Below, piece after piece: positions 26,265 through 35,666 of a stretch of DNA of 64,000 nucleotides (the first letter of the stretch is position 1; each line of letters opens with the position of its first letter). Made by a program: the position numbers and the translations under genes. The stretch is taken from contig CAYPYX010000001.1 in assembly GCA_964415065.1 (NCBI GenBank), positions 46,922 to 110,921 of the forward strand, in the 5' to 3' direction. The notes under the pieces are model-generated. The model did no database searches. It was not told the origin of the DNA and saw nothing but the letters and a program-made list of their open reading frames with translations. Source of the stretch: VMCP01 sp964415065. Lineage in GTDB: Bacteria > Bacteroidota > Bacteroidia > NS11-12g > UBA955.

Positions 26265-28916
26265 GTGAACCTACTTACGTCATTACCTAGCGCATCCAAT
26301 CCAATCATTGAATTTAAAAATGAATGGCTTTGGCTTGGCAACTTGGGAGAATTATTTATGGTACTTATGTTTATAAGTGCTATCGTATCAACAATTTTTT
26401 ATTTTAAAAACAATCAAGAATCTCAAGCACAGTATTTGAGAATTGCACGAATTAGCTTAAATATTCATGCTTTATCGGTAATTGCCGTTTTTTCAACTTT
26501 ATTCGCCATTATATTTTTTCATCGATACGAATACTACTACGCATGGCGACATTCAAGTAACGCATTACCTGTATATTATATGATTTCCTGTTTCTGGGAA
26601 GGGCAAGAAGGTAGCTTTTTACTTTGGATATTTTGGAATGCAATTATTGCTTTAATTTTAAAGCGTCAAGCAGGAAAATGGGAGAGTCCTGTTCTTGCTA
26701 TTATAGCATTTGCTCAGGTGGTGTTGTCATCTATGATTTTGGGATTCGAAATTGGCGATTTTAAATTGGGAAGCAGTCCATTCCAACTTCTCCGTGAAGA
26801 ACGTCCGGATTTCTTAAATATTCCCATTTTAGGTTCATTGGGAATGGACAATTATTTACAGGTATTTAAAGATGGAAATGGATTAAATAAGCTGCTTCAA
26901 AACTATTGGATGGTTATTCACCCACCCACATTATTTTTGGGATTTGCTTTAGCTATCGTTCCATTTGCGTATAGTTTATCGGCATTATGGAATAAAGAAG
27001 ATAGAAGCTGGTTAATGCCCTCATTGATCTGGGGATTGGCATGTGTAGGAATATTAGGAACGGGTATTATCATGGGTGGTTTCTGGGCTTATGAAAGTCT
27101 TTCTTTCGGGGGATATTGGGCTTGGGATCCAGTTGAAAATGCTTCATTATTGCCTTGGTTGATTATGACTTCTGCAGTTCACATGATTATCATTTCAAAA
27201 AACACGGGTCGTCATTTATTCACCTCGCACTTATTAACACAACTTTCATTTTGGTTGGTACTTTACGCCACATTTTTAACCAGAAGCGGAATTTTAGGAG
27301 AGTCAAGTGTTCACTCGTTTACGGATTTGGGTTTGTCTGGACAGTTATTGATTTTTCTTTTGGTTTTTATCGGAATAAGTGCAATTGCTAGTTTCAATGC
27401 AACGGAATTACGAAAAAAGAGCAGCTATTTACTTACAGCACTTTTTGTAGTACCTATTTTATTGGCATATACATTACCAGAATCAGCACATGAGGCTTAT
27501 TCCAGTGGAATCAAATGGCTAGGTATAATCGCATTTTTTACTGTTTTGGTCGTATTTATTTGGAATTTATACAAAAACAATAAAAATGAAATCGCAGATG
27601 AACATTTATCCAGTCGCGAATTCTGGATATTCTTGGGTTCAATGTTTATCATATTGAGTTTGGTACAGATTTTTGCTGGAACATCCATCCCTGTATTTAA
27701 CAAACTGTTTGGATACAAGATGGCTGTACCCACCGAAGATGATTACAATCGAATTCAGTTATGGATGGCCATGCCAATAATGATTTTAATGGCAGTTGCT
27801 CAGTTCTTTCATTTTAGAGAAACACCTACTGCGGTTTGGGTTAAGAACATATCTATTTCTGCAGCAACAGCCTTGGTAATTACGATACTACTGAATATAA
27901 ATTTTGGAATTTCAGGAATTCAAAATCTTATGTTCTTATTTTTTGCGGTTTGGTTGGTTATGGGAAATTTCCAAATCATATGGCAAAGAAAAAAATGGAG
28001 ATTTTTGAACTGGGGAGCACCACTTTCACATTTAGGATTTGGTGTTTTGTTGGTAGGAGTTTTAGTTTCCTCTGTCAACCAAAAAATTCTTTCATCTACT
28101 GATAATGGTATCGCTTTAGCTCCAGAACAAGATGAAAAGGGCAAAATCGACATTAAGGGGGTTCAATTCAACCGAGAGAACTTATTGATTTATAAAAACG
28201 AACCTCTGACCATGGGAGATTATAAAGTAACCTACAGAGGAAGTCAAAAAGGTATTATCTATGATACGTTGGATGAGTTTTTCTATTTGCATTTTAGGAA
28301 TATTAAAACAGGCGATACGTTTTTACTTTCTCCCAAAACCCAAAACAATCCCAAAATGGGTCTGTTGGCAGAACCTTCCACTAAACATTTTATCCATAAG
28401 GATATTTTCACCCATGTAAATTACCACAGTGGAATGGATAAAAAGGAGCCATACAGTTCGTTCGTTTCTGATACAGTTGTGTTGGGTCAAAAATTCACAA
28501 CTTCCAGTGGAAAATGTCAGTTTACACCAATGCAATTACTAAAATCAACAGATGAAAAGGGACTTGCTTTAAAACTGGAAATACAAGTAGAGAGACTAGG
28601 TCGTAAGAGTTTGTTGTATCCTATGATTTTAATAAATGAAAAAAATGGGAACCTTGAATCTTTACCTGTTGAAGATGAAAATCTAGGAGTGATTTTAACC
28701 CTGCAGAATTTTAAAATTGACGACCCAGATCCAGCAAAACAAAAAATATCTTTTGTTATTCAATCAGGAGAAAAAACGCCAGTTAGAGAATATGTTGTGT
28801 TAAAAGCGGTGTTATTCCCGTGGATCAATTTGGTTTGGTTCGGAACAATCATTATGGTTGTCGGATTTATTATTGCAGTTACTCACAGAATTCAAGTTCA
28901 AAATAATTTGAAATAA
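26265..28916 (+). CDS. ccmF: cytochrome c haem lyase CcmF
   Basis: An 883-residue, many-helix membrane protein that takes haem from CcmE and ligates it to apocytochrome c in the periplasm. About 14 helices. The WWD-type loop is intact (SFGGYWAWDPVENASLLPWL), and conserved His residues appear in VIHPPTLFLGF, SSVHSFT and LLTSAVHMIII-type contexts. A large C-terminal extracytoplasmic domain (about 615-850) precedes the final helix (about 852-872). GTG start at 26265. Last gene of the proline dehydrogenase-ccm cluster; ccmA, ccmB, ccmG and ccmH are not adjacent. Confidence 0.93.
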   Translation: MNLLTSLPSASNPIIEFKNEWLWLGNLGELFMVLMFISAIVSTIFYFKNNQESQAQYLRIARISLNIHALSVIAVFSTLFAIIFFHRYEYYYAWRHSSNALPVYYMISCFWEGQEGSFLLWIFWNAIIALILKRQAGKWESPVLAIIAFAQVVLSSMILGFEIGDFKLGSSPFQLLREERPDFLNIPILGSLGMDNYLQVFKDGNGLNKLLQNYWMVIHPPTLFLGFALAIVPFAYSLSALWNKEDRSWLMPSLIWGLACVGILGTGIIMGGFWAYESLSFGGYWAWDPVENASLLPWLIMTSAVHMIIISKNTGRHLFTSHLLTQLSFWLVLYATFLTRSGILGESSVHSFTDLGLSGQLLIFLLVFIGISAIASFNATELRKKSSYLLTALFVVPILLAYTLPESAHEAYSSGIKWLGIIAFFTVLVVFIWNLYKNNKNEIADEHLSSREFWIFLGSMFIILSLVQIFAGTSIPVFNKLFGYKMAVPTEDDYNRIQLWMAMPIMILMAVAQFFHFRETPTAVWVKNISISAATALVITILLNINFGISGIQNLMFLFFAVWLVMGNFQIIWQRKKWRFLNWGAPLSHLGFGVLLVGVLVSSVNQKILSSTDNGIALAPEQDEKGKIDIKGVQFNRENLLIYKNEPLTMGDYKVTYRGSQKGIIYDTLDEFFYLHFRNIKTGDTFLLSPKTQNNPKMGLLAEPSTKHFIHKDIFTHVNYHSGMDKKEPYSSFVSDTVVLGQKFTTSSGKCQFTPMQLLKSTDEKGLALKLEIQVERLGRKSLLYPMILINEKNGNLESLPVEDENLGVILTLQNFKIDDPDPAKQKISFVIQSGEKTPVREYVVLKAVLFPWINLVWFGTIIMVVGFIIAVTHRIQVQNNLK

Positions 28917-29022
28917 TACGATTTTTCAATAATTAATTCAGCAAATTCAATCACGCTGTATGAAATTAATGCTGATTTGATTAAGATTGTATTGAGTAAA
29001 TGGATCAACTATTTAATCTCCT

Positions 29023-29862
29023 ATGAATTCCCCAAATCTCATTATATACGGTTTTGGTAACTTAGGTTATCACTTGCTCAAATTGTTTTGGGGACGGGGA
29101 TTTCGAAACATTTCGATTGTAACTAATCAACCTATACACGGAGAATGCATTGATGGATATTTTAGTTACCACGCAGTTCAAAATGAATCCAAATACAGAA
29201 TTCAACTAGGTGAGGACCTACCGATTTTTACCAGAAATCAGTTTCATGAAATTTCATCGCAATTCAAAGATGAATCCATTGTTTTTATATGTGTTAATGA
29301 TGACAATATCGAAAATACCCTAAAAGAGTTTGATAAAAACCTTAACGAATGTCAACGTGTGATTTTATCAGGGGGATATCAATTCCCCAATGGATTGCCT
29401 TATAAAGTTTCCGTAATTTATCCTTTATTTTCTTTTTCAAAAAATTCAGACGTCAATTGGAATTTAATTCCCATTTTTATTGAGTCTCCAAACACATTAA
29501 TATTGGAACTGTTAAGAAATTTAAATCTTGAAAATGTAAATTATTTAAATTCACAACAACGAAATTTATTGCACGTAGCCGCCGTTTTTGCCAATAATTT
29601 CACCAATTCTATGTTCATCGCGGCACAAGAAATCCTGAAATTATCCCCCGAGTTAAAAATGGAATTTCTTCTACCTATCATTCAACAAACCATCGATAAA
29701 TTGAATGGACGAAATGCAGTTGAACTGCAAACAGGTCCTGCCAAAAGAGGAGATAATCAAACCATTGAAAGGCATAAACATTTGTTAAGTCATTTAGAGT
29801 CAGAACAAATCTTATACGAAGCGATTACAAAATATATTCGTGCAAAACTAAATTTAATATAA
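29023..29862 (+). CDS. Rossmann-fold / DUF2520 protein
   Basis: A 279-residue two-domain protein. The N-terminal Rossmann domain opens with LIIYGFGNLGYHLLK, a GxGxxG-like nucleotide loop. The C-terminal all-helical domain is DUF2520: LLHVAAVFANNFTNSMF and the hallmark TGPAKRGDNQTIERH. The fold is that of 6-phosphogluconate dehydrogenase-like or ketopantoate reductase-like NADP enzymes. No substrate is established for this family. It sits 106 bases after ccmF and 45 bases before a small unknown gene. Confidence 0.82.
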   Translation: MNSPNLIIYGFGNLGYHLLKLFWGRGFRNISIVTNQPIHGECIDGYFSYHAVQNESKYRIQLGEDLPIFTRNQFHEISSQFKDESIVFICVNDDNIENTLKEFDKNLNECQRVILSGGYQFPNGLPYKVSVIYPLFSFSKNSDVNWNLIPIFIESPNTLILELLRNLNLENVNYLNSQQRNLLHVAAVFANNFTNSMFIAAQEILKLSPELKMEFLLPIIQQTIDKLNGRNAVELQTGPAKRGDNQTIERHKHLLSHLESEQILYEAITKYIRAKLNLI

Positions 29863-29907
29863 AATATTAAACAAAATAGATTAAATTAGTGGGTGATTCT
29901 TAAACAA

Positions 29908-30249
29908 ATGCCTGAAATTGCCCTTTACCTTTCTGCCGATAAACACTTATTCGACTATTTAGGTCTTCAAATTTATTTGAGTATAAGTGACAATAAACCG
30001 TTGACCTTTTATGGTCGTTCCGAATACGATACTCGAATTTCAAAAGCTGTAATCCACTTAAAAGACGGCATTTACAAAGGAATTGAAATACAAAAAGTAG
30101 GAGAGTTCGAAGAATTAGATGAAAATGAAAAGCGCCAATTAATGAAGTTAATTGACGCTAATCTTTCGGATATTATAAAGTACTGGATTGATTTTTACGT
30201 CTACAAAAAGGAAGTTCCTTTCGAACGAATTTTAAAACCCATTATTTAA
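29908..30249 (+). CDS. uncharacterised 113-residue protein
   Basis: I do not firmly recognise this protein. It has an N-terminal beta-rich part (IALYLSADKHLFDYLGLQIYLS), a strand pair VIHLKDGIYKGIEIQK, then a helical region LDENEKRQLMKLIDANLSDIIKYWIDFYVYKKEVPFERI. The plan weakly recalls DUF4160-like proteins, which are toxin-antitoxin associated, but the family's HVHV motif is absent. ATG 29908 is used; GTG 29893 is possible. Its end overlaps the convergent TonB receptor gene by eight bases. It is likely real because codon use and length resemble neighbours. Confidence 0.6.
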   Translation: MPEIALYLSADKHLFDYLGLQIYLSISDNKPLTFYGRSEYDTRISKAVIHLKDGIYKGIEIQKVGEFEELDENEKRQLMKLIDANLSDIIKYWIDFYVYKKEVPFERILKPII

Positions 30250-32317
30250 TTTCCCAACGAAATCCAACATAGGTCATTCTACCATTAGCCGGTCCCCAAC
30301 CAAATCCGGGATCGGTAAATTTGGTTCCAACTAAATTATAGCGTTCAAAAATTGGATTGTTCTGTTTGAAATCACCTATGTTCTCCATTCCAGTATAAAT
30401 TTCCCAGCCCTTTTTAAGAACTTTACGAATTTGTAAATTCACAATAGCATAAGTAGGGCTGTATTCTGTATTGTTATTGGTAATTTCATAATTAACGATT
30501 CGTTTGGGACCATTAATTTGGCTTAGTAAATCAAAATACCATTGGCTTCGAGTTTTGTAATGCAATGTAACTAATCCACGATGTTTACTTTGGAATGGTT
30601 GAATTTGAAATTGATTATTCAGAAACTGTTGATTATTTACATATCGATAAGCCAGTTTTACTTTAAATCGCATTAAGGGCATGAAACTCCATTCTGCATG
30701 AAAACTCTCTGTATATCCAGCTTTATCACCCGTATTTTGAACTAAATTGATGAAGTTTATATCAGCGTCGCGATCAATAACAATTTGTGAAATAAATTGG
30801 GTTCGAAATACATCCAACATTACGTCGCTAGGAAATCCCAAAAACATAAAATTCTTGATGTATGAAATCCCTGAATTCCAACCTTGCTCTTGTTGCATAT
30901 AAAACGGCAAGGAGTTTCCAGCTGAAACTTGCTCTAAAAATTTACCGTTGATAGCAATTCTTCGATCCGAAAATAAATAAGGTAGATTTTCAGCTATTAC
31001 GATAGGATTTCGACGAGCCATTCCAGTTTGAAAAAACAATTTGTTCTTTTTGTTTATTTCCCACTTACCATGTAATCGAGGCACGGCGAACCATCCAAAA
31101 TAATTGTGATAATCGGCTCTAATTCCTGAAACAACAGTAATATTCTTCTTCTGAAAAACAAATTCGCTGAATGCTCCGACCTGATTTTCAATGAATTCTT
31201 GACTCAAATTATAGGCAAAAATGGTTCCATTCATATTCGATCCTGAAAAATTCTGAGTTGTAATCGCTGCCATAGCGGTTAAACCCGCTTTAATACCCCA
31301 ATTTTCAGATAATTCCGATTGAATCAATCCCGAATAATTGGCACGACTCTCAGCAGCCCTGTATGTTCGCATGGTATTGGATTGATTGGTTCTGATGTAG
31401 TAATTCATTTCGTGGAGAGAAAAATTCAGTACATTTCCAAAAGTAGTTTCACCCATGTTTTCAGGAATTATTCCCAATTTGGCGTAGGCTTCCAATCGAT
31501 TCTCGCGACTATAAATATTAAAATCTCGGGCACTCATACTTATTTCTCTGTTTCCTTCTTTTGGCTTACCACTTTCCCTTCCATCCGACCAAACCGTAAT
31601 ACCATATTGTCCTTCTGTATGTTTTCTTTGAAAATCTGAGTGATTACTTATGTAAAATCGATTAGAAAGAGGATTGTCGGAATAACCGTCCTGGTTCATA
31701 TCTGTGGCCAACCATTGATTTCCATAATGTAAGTAGGTAAAATTGCGAAAATTCTTTTTGTTTTTGGTTTTAACAACTGCATTGAATTCCGATCTACCTT
31801 GATCACTTTGATAACCATTGATAAAAATTTTGGGATCTTTTGGGGATGCTTTTAACAGGTAATTAATTCCACCTGTAATTCCTTCGTAACCCAATGTAGC
31901 TGAACCTGTACCTTTGGCTATATTCACATCTGATACAAATGGTCCTGGAATATTCGCTAATCCGTTTAACACGGCTAATCCTTGAAACAGAGGAATATTA
32001 TCGCGTGTCAACAATACGTAACGACTATGTAACCCGAGCATTTCAACTTGTTTAATTCCACTAACACCATCAGCATTAGACACTTCTATAGCATTACTTA
32101 AATCAAAACTTTCAGATAGAGTACAACAAGCTGCCTTTTTAAATTCGTTTTCATTTAATTTTTGAGAGAGGATTGCACCATCTGAGTTTACCACTTCACC
32201 AGATTGCTCACCACGGATATCTACAGGCTGAATTTTGGTTGTATCGGTCGATTGCGCTTTCGATTCAAATACAAGTGAGCTTACTAACAGTATGAGGATT
32301 GCGCTTTTGTTTACCAT
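30242..32317 (-). CDS. TonB-dependent outer-membrane receptor, copper/HMA-associated type
   Basis: A 691-residue outer-membrane receptor. Signal peptide MVNKSAILILLVSSLVFESKAQ; plug domain about 45-170 with KKAACCTLSESFDLSNA, a CC-bearing motif recurrent in Bacteroidota receptors that neighbour HMA genes; then a beta-barrel ending in an aromatic strand (GRMTYVGFRWEIK). The usual carboxypeptidase-like N-terminal domain is absent. The ATG at 32317 overlaps the HMA gene's stop as ATGGTAA, so I prefer it to the ATG at 32344. Likely ligand: copper or a copper chelate, by inference from the neighbour. Confidence 0.85.
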   Translation of the reverse strand: MVNKSAILILLVSSLVFESKAQSTDTTKIQPVDIRGEQSGEVVNSDGAILSQKLNENEFKKAACCTLSESFDLSNAIEVSNADGVSGIKQVEMLGLHSRYVLLTRDNIPLFQGLAVLNGLANIPGPFVSDVNIAKGTGSATLGYEGITGGINYLLKASPKDPKIFINGYQSDQGRSEFNAVVKTKNKKNFRNFTYLHYGNQWLATDMNQDGYSDNPLSNRFYISNHSDFQRKHTEGQYGITVWSDGRESGKPKEGNREISMSARDFNIYSRENRLEAYAKLGIIPENMGETTFGNVLNFSLHEMNYYIRTNQSNTMRTYRAAESRANYSGLIQSELSENWGIKAGLTAMAAITTQNFSGSNMNGTIFAYNLSQEFIENQVGAFSEFVFQKKNITVVSGIRADYHNYFGWFAVPRLHGKWEINKKNKLFFQTGMARRNPIVIAENLPYLFSDRRIAINGKFLEQVSAGNSLPFYMQQEQGWNSGISYIKNFMFLGFPSDVMLDVFRTQFISQIVIDRDADINFINLVQNTGDKAGYTESFHAEWSFMPLMRFKVKLAYRYVNNQQFLNNQFQIQPFQSKHRGLVTLHYKTRSQWYFDLLSQINGPKRIVNYEITNNNTEYSPTYAIVNLQIRKVLKKGWEIYTGMENIGDFKQNNPIFERYNLVGTKFTDPGFGWGPANGRMTYVGFRWEIK

Positions 32318-32703
32318 TTTTCCTCCGTTCTGTACTTGCAACAACCAGGTAAATTTTCATAAACCAAATTATCCGCCTTCACCTTATCTGTATCGTGTCC
32401 AGCTGCTGCAATGATATTATGAATCTGAATTTCTGTGAAGGCCGCTGAATTATATTCTAAGAACAATCGGTGATTTTCTAAATCGTAATAGGCTTTGTAA
32501 ATTCCTTTTTTGTCTAAAACACTTTCAATACGTTCCTTACACATGTCACAATTACCTCCAACTTCAAAAGAAGTGGTAATTTTTTGTCCTTTGGGTGTTT
32601 TTACAGTGGAACAACTGGGAATTGTTAATGCCATAACCAGTAGACTGAATATGCCCCAAAATATTATTACTATTTGATTTCTGTTTTTAAATGTTTGTTT
32701 CAT
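32311..32703 (-). CDS. HMA-domain lipoprotein (heavy-metal binding)
   Basis: A 130-residue exported protein. After a hydrophobic signal (about 11-30) comes TIPSCSTV, a lipobox-like Cys at about 31, suggesting a lipoprotein. The HMA fold (about 42-108) contains NCDMCKERIESVL, with a CxxC metal site preceded by Asn-Cys in the usual loop position, and a matching second half. A C-terminal GCCKY motif may add ligands. It should bind Cu(I) or a similar soft metal in the cell envelope. It precedes the TonB receptor gene, which its stop codon overlaps. Confidence 0.82.
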   Translation of the reverse strand: MKQTFKNRNQIVIIFWGIFSLLVMALTIPSCSTVKTPKGQKITTSFEVGGNCDMCKERIESVLDKKGIYKAYYDLENHRLFLEYNSAAFTEIQIHNIIAAAGHDTDKVKADNLVYENLPGCCKYRTEEKW

Positions 32704-33142
32704 ATCGTATTATTTTTTTAACCCTTTGGGATAGCAATGTTATTTTTTTGATCAAATAACGCATTTATTTGATCCATTATATTTCACTAATCTCAATCTT
32801 AGTTTAAAGTATTTTCACCTAAGATTGTTGTTTACTCAATTTTTTAAAAAAAGTTTTTGATTGTTGAAAACTAACTTTCGAACCCGTAATTTACTTTCGT
32901 ATCGTTTCTTTAAGTCAGACGCAAATCAGATTGATATTGCCGCTAAAGTGGAAATTGCTCGATTATTATTGAAAATATGTAATTTAGTTTATTGAATATC
33001 AGAATTTATATATTGCAAATAAATTTATTTACAATGTATTGAAATTGAAAAAACAAGAAGACTTATTTAAACAATTTGTTGAACTCAATAAATTAAGGTT
33101 ACGAGCAACATCTACTTAAAAAGCAGTATATCTTTTTGAAAT
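32704..33142. other. 439-base intergenic region
   Basis: Very AT-rich gap between two minus-strand genes. It holds the inverted repeat at 32750-32774. Two short plus-strand open stretches look somewhat protein-like: one ends at about 32994 (sense NQIDIAAKVEIARLLL) and one at 33118 (LFKQFVELNKLRLRATST). Neither has a convincing start, so they may be remnants or chance. I see no RNA gene or terminator. Confidence 0.5.
32750..32774. promoter_or_regulatory. operator-like inverted repeat upstream of the HMA/TonB operon
   Basis: GATCAAATAA (32750-32759) and TTATTTGATC (32765-32774) are perfect 10-bp arms around CGCAT. The site is 47 bases upstream of the HMA gene start, a usual position for a dimeric regulator. 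The factor is unknown and no regulator gene is adjacent. Confidence 0.45.
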
Positions 33143-33796
33143 CTAAATTATCCAAACGCAAAAACTCGAAGAGAAATCTTCGAAACACGGGACATATTGA
33201 TCGGATCGCTCAATGTATTTTGAATGAAATACATTCTTTTGTGCAACTGATTTGTATTGCACTATTTCGTTATTACTCAGAACATGTTTCCATGTAATAT
33301 TTGGGATGTAATTGGTTGTTTCTTCTAAAAACTTGGGTGTGAAATAATAAAGATTCAATAAAGTACAACACTTGATCTGTACTTTAGAATTATCTCTACA
33401 ACAAGGATGTTCGTCGGATGTAAAAATCCACGATGACAAATTATCCCACAAAGGGTCACTCGATTCTTCCTTAGTTGTGTAATCCTGTAATCGAGTTAGC
33501 TCCGATGTTTTATTATTAGATTTTTTAGGGGTGCAACAACTTTTTTTCTTTTTAGGTTTTGGAGAATCAAATTCCGAAGTGTTGTTAGTTTGGAAGTTCT
33601 CAGAACCTGAAAATTGACTGATATTGTTACGTTTTGGTTTAAAAGCATCTGAAGTGCCTTGCCAATTTTCTTGTTGTAATTTATAGTTGAAACCTGTGCT
33701 CAAATCTGAGTCATGACATACTTTAATTGCAAAGTCAACCATGCCATTGCTTAACAGCGTGATTGCAATTAATAGGTATGCTACAAATTTTCGCAT
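33143..33796 (-). CDS. Cys-rich secreted protein, HYC_CC_PP-like
   Basis: A 217-residue exported protein. Signal peptide MRKFVAYLLIAITLLSNGM. It then has Cys in IKVCHDSDLS, a lysine-rich KKKKSCCTPKKS, and HPCCRDNSKVQIKCCTLL, so four CC-type sites. The layout and the CC-x-N-S-K-V-x-I-K stretch recall Bacteroidota HYC_CC_PP proteins that accompany copper genes, although the first HYC motif is degenerate. The start at 33796 is chosen over 33814 because a -7 box covers the latter. A palindrome ATATTCGAATAT (33795-33806) overlaps the start region. Metal binding is inference. Confidence 0.6.
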   Translation of the reverse strand: MRKFVAYLLIAITLLSNGMVDFAIKVCHDSDLSTGFNYKLQQENWQGTSDAFKPKRNNISQFSGSENFQTNNTSEFDSPKPKKKKSCCTPKKSNNKTSELTRLQDYTTKEESSDPLWDNLSSWIFTSDEHPCCRDNSKVQIKCCTLLNLYYFTPKFLEETTNYIPNITWKHVLSNNEIVQYKSVAQKNVFHSKYIERSDQYVPCFEDFSSSFCVWII

Positions 33797-33807
33797 ATTC
33801 GAATATA

Positions 33808-33815
33808 CAAACATA
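33808..33815 (-). promoter_or_regulatory. -7 promoter box for the Cys-rich protein
   Basis: TATGTTTG on the minus strand matches TAnnTTTG exactly and ends 11 bases before the ATG at 33796. It overlaps the upstream in-frame ATG at 33814, which it therefore excludes as the start. A 12-base palindrome (33795-33806) falls between box and start. Confidence 0.45.
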
Positions 33816-33860
33816 ATTTGTTTTGCGAAAGTTTAAAGGCTAATATCGCATATACATTCT

Positions 33861-35627
33861 ATGATACAACGAATTTTTCGACGTAAAACTGACTTTGCTA
33901 TAAATACTTCTCATAATTTAAGTCGCGTTTTAGGTGTTAAGGACTTGACTTTATTTGGTATAGCAGCCATTATAGGGGGTGGGGTTTTTAGTTCGATTGG
34001 TAAAGCATGTGCCACTGGTGGACCAGCCGTAATTTGGTTATTCATTTTAAGTGCCATCGCTTGTGGTTTTGCAGCCTTAAGTTATGCGGAATTCGCAAGT
34101 AGAATACCTGTTTCGGGAAGTGCTTACACCTATGCTTATGCAACTTTTGGCGAACTGTTTGCTTGGATAATTGGATGGGCACTTCTAATGGAATATTCCA
34201 TCGGAAACATATATATCGCTTTTTCATGGAGTGGATATTTCAATCACTTAATGGAAGCAATTGGTATTCATTTACCTAGTTGGTTGACAACGGATTATTC
34301 TACTTCACATCGTGTATTTTTGAAGTTCGTTGATCATCCTCTAATACAAGACTTCCTCTCCAAAGACCATGCGAATTCACAAGTTCAAAGCTTTTTATGG
34401 TTAAAAAAAGATGCCATTAATGCAACTACCGACGAAATTCAAGCGATTTCTGCTTGGTTTAAGGCACCTAAATTAGCCGGGCTGCGTTTGATTTTTGACG
34501 CGCCAGCATTATTCATCAATGCCATAATTACTATATTAGTTTACAGAGGAATCAAAGAATCCAGAAATGCAAGTAACATAATGGTATACATTAAGTTATT
34601 GGTTGTTATTTTAATAATTGCTGTAGGTGCATTTTACATAGATTTTGACAATTACACGCCATTTATGCCCAATGGATTTGAGGGAGTAATGGCTGGTGTA
34701 TCCGGTGTGTTTTTCACATACATTGGATTTGATGCTGTAAGCACGTTAGCTGAAGAATCTAAAAATCCCCAACGAGACCTTCCCAAAGGAATGTTCTATT
34801 CTTTAATCATTTGCACGGTATTGTACATTCTAGTTTCTTTGGTGCTTACCGGAATGGCACCATTCAATTTACTAGATGTTGACGATCCGTTGGCTTTTGT
34901 TCTGAATTATAAATCTATTCATTGGTTAGAATATTTTGTATCAGTGAGTGCTATTATTGCTATGGCCAGCGTTTTATTGGTGTTTCAAATGGGACAGCCC
35001 CGTATATGGATGACCATGAGCAGAGACGGATTACTGCCACCCGCATTTTCAAAAATACATCCTAAATATCACACACCAGGTTTCGCGACAATTGTTACAG
35101 GCTTAGTTGTTGGAGTACCCATATTATTTACTGACGAATCCTTCGTATTAGATTTTACGGCAATCGGAACTATATTTGCGTTTATATTGGTTTGCGGAGG
35201 TGTATTGTTGCTACCATCTCAAGAAACTAATACAAATACTGATTCAATCGGAGAAAAACGATTTAAGTTGTACTTCATAAATGCGAAATTTGGTTTCCCT
35301 GTTGTCCTTTTTGTGATCATTGGAATTGTTGCGTATTGGTTTCCTAACTATTTTTCGAGTTTGGGGGATGATATAGCAAACATGAATTTAACTTTTGCTC
35401 AAGTTGCACACATTTTATTTTGGGCTTTGCAATTGATATTGTTGATTTTAAGTTGGACAAAGAAGCTAAATTTAATACCAATGTTAGGGATAACCACTTG
35501 TACTTTTCTATTAACAGGGATGGAACAAGATAATTGGAAATGGTTTGGTATTTGGTTTTTAATTGGCTTGGTTGTTTATTTTATTTATGGGTTTAGGAAA
35601 AGCAAATTAGCAGCAGTTAAAATCTAA
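33861..35627 (+). CDS. APC-family amino acid permease
   Basis: A 588-residue inner-membrane transporter of the amino acid-polyamine-organocation superfamily, with about 14 helices. The first helix carries the substrate-binding GIAAIIGGGVFSSIG motif; the sixth region has GVFFTYIGFDAVSTLAEESKNPQRDLP, typical of the CAT/YfnA branch that imports cationic or neutral amino acids. An extra hydrophilic segment of about 75 residues (about 133-210) separates helices near the third and fifth, unusual for the family. C-terminus shows additional helices after about 470. Divergent from the Cys-rich gene, no clear promoter box seen. Confidence 0.9.
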   Translation: MIQRIFRRKTDFAINTSHNLSRVLGVKDLTLFGIAAIIGGGVFSSIGKACATGGPAVIWLFILSAIACGFAALSYAEFASRIPVSGSAYTYAYATFGELFAWIIGWALLMEYSIGNIYIAFSWSGYFNHLMEAIGIHLPSWLTTDYSTSHRVFLKFVDHPLIQDFLSKDHANSQVQSFLWLKKDAINATTDEIQAISAWFKAPKLAGLRLIFDAPALFINAIITILVYRGIKESRNASNIMVYIKLLVVILIIAVGAFYIDFDNYTPFMPNGFEGVMAGVSGVFFTYIGFDAVSTLAEESKNPQRDLPKGMFYSLIICTVLYILVSLVLTGMAPFNLLDVDDPLAFVLNYKSIHWLEYFVSVSAIIAMASVLLVFQMGQPRIWMTMSRDGLLPPAFSKIHPKYHTPGFATIVTGLVVGVPILFTDESFVLDFTAIGTIFAFILVCGGVLLLPSQETNTNTDSIGEKRFKLYFINAKFGFPVVLFVIIGIVAYWFPNYFSSLGDDIANMNLTFAQVAHILFWALQLILLILSWTKKLNLIPMLGITTCTFLLTGMEQDNWKWFGIWFLIGLVVYFIYGFRKSKLAAVKI

Positions 35628-35666
35628 ATGGTTTGAAGCGGTTAAAATTGATTGAAATTTAAAAAT

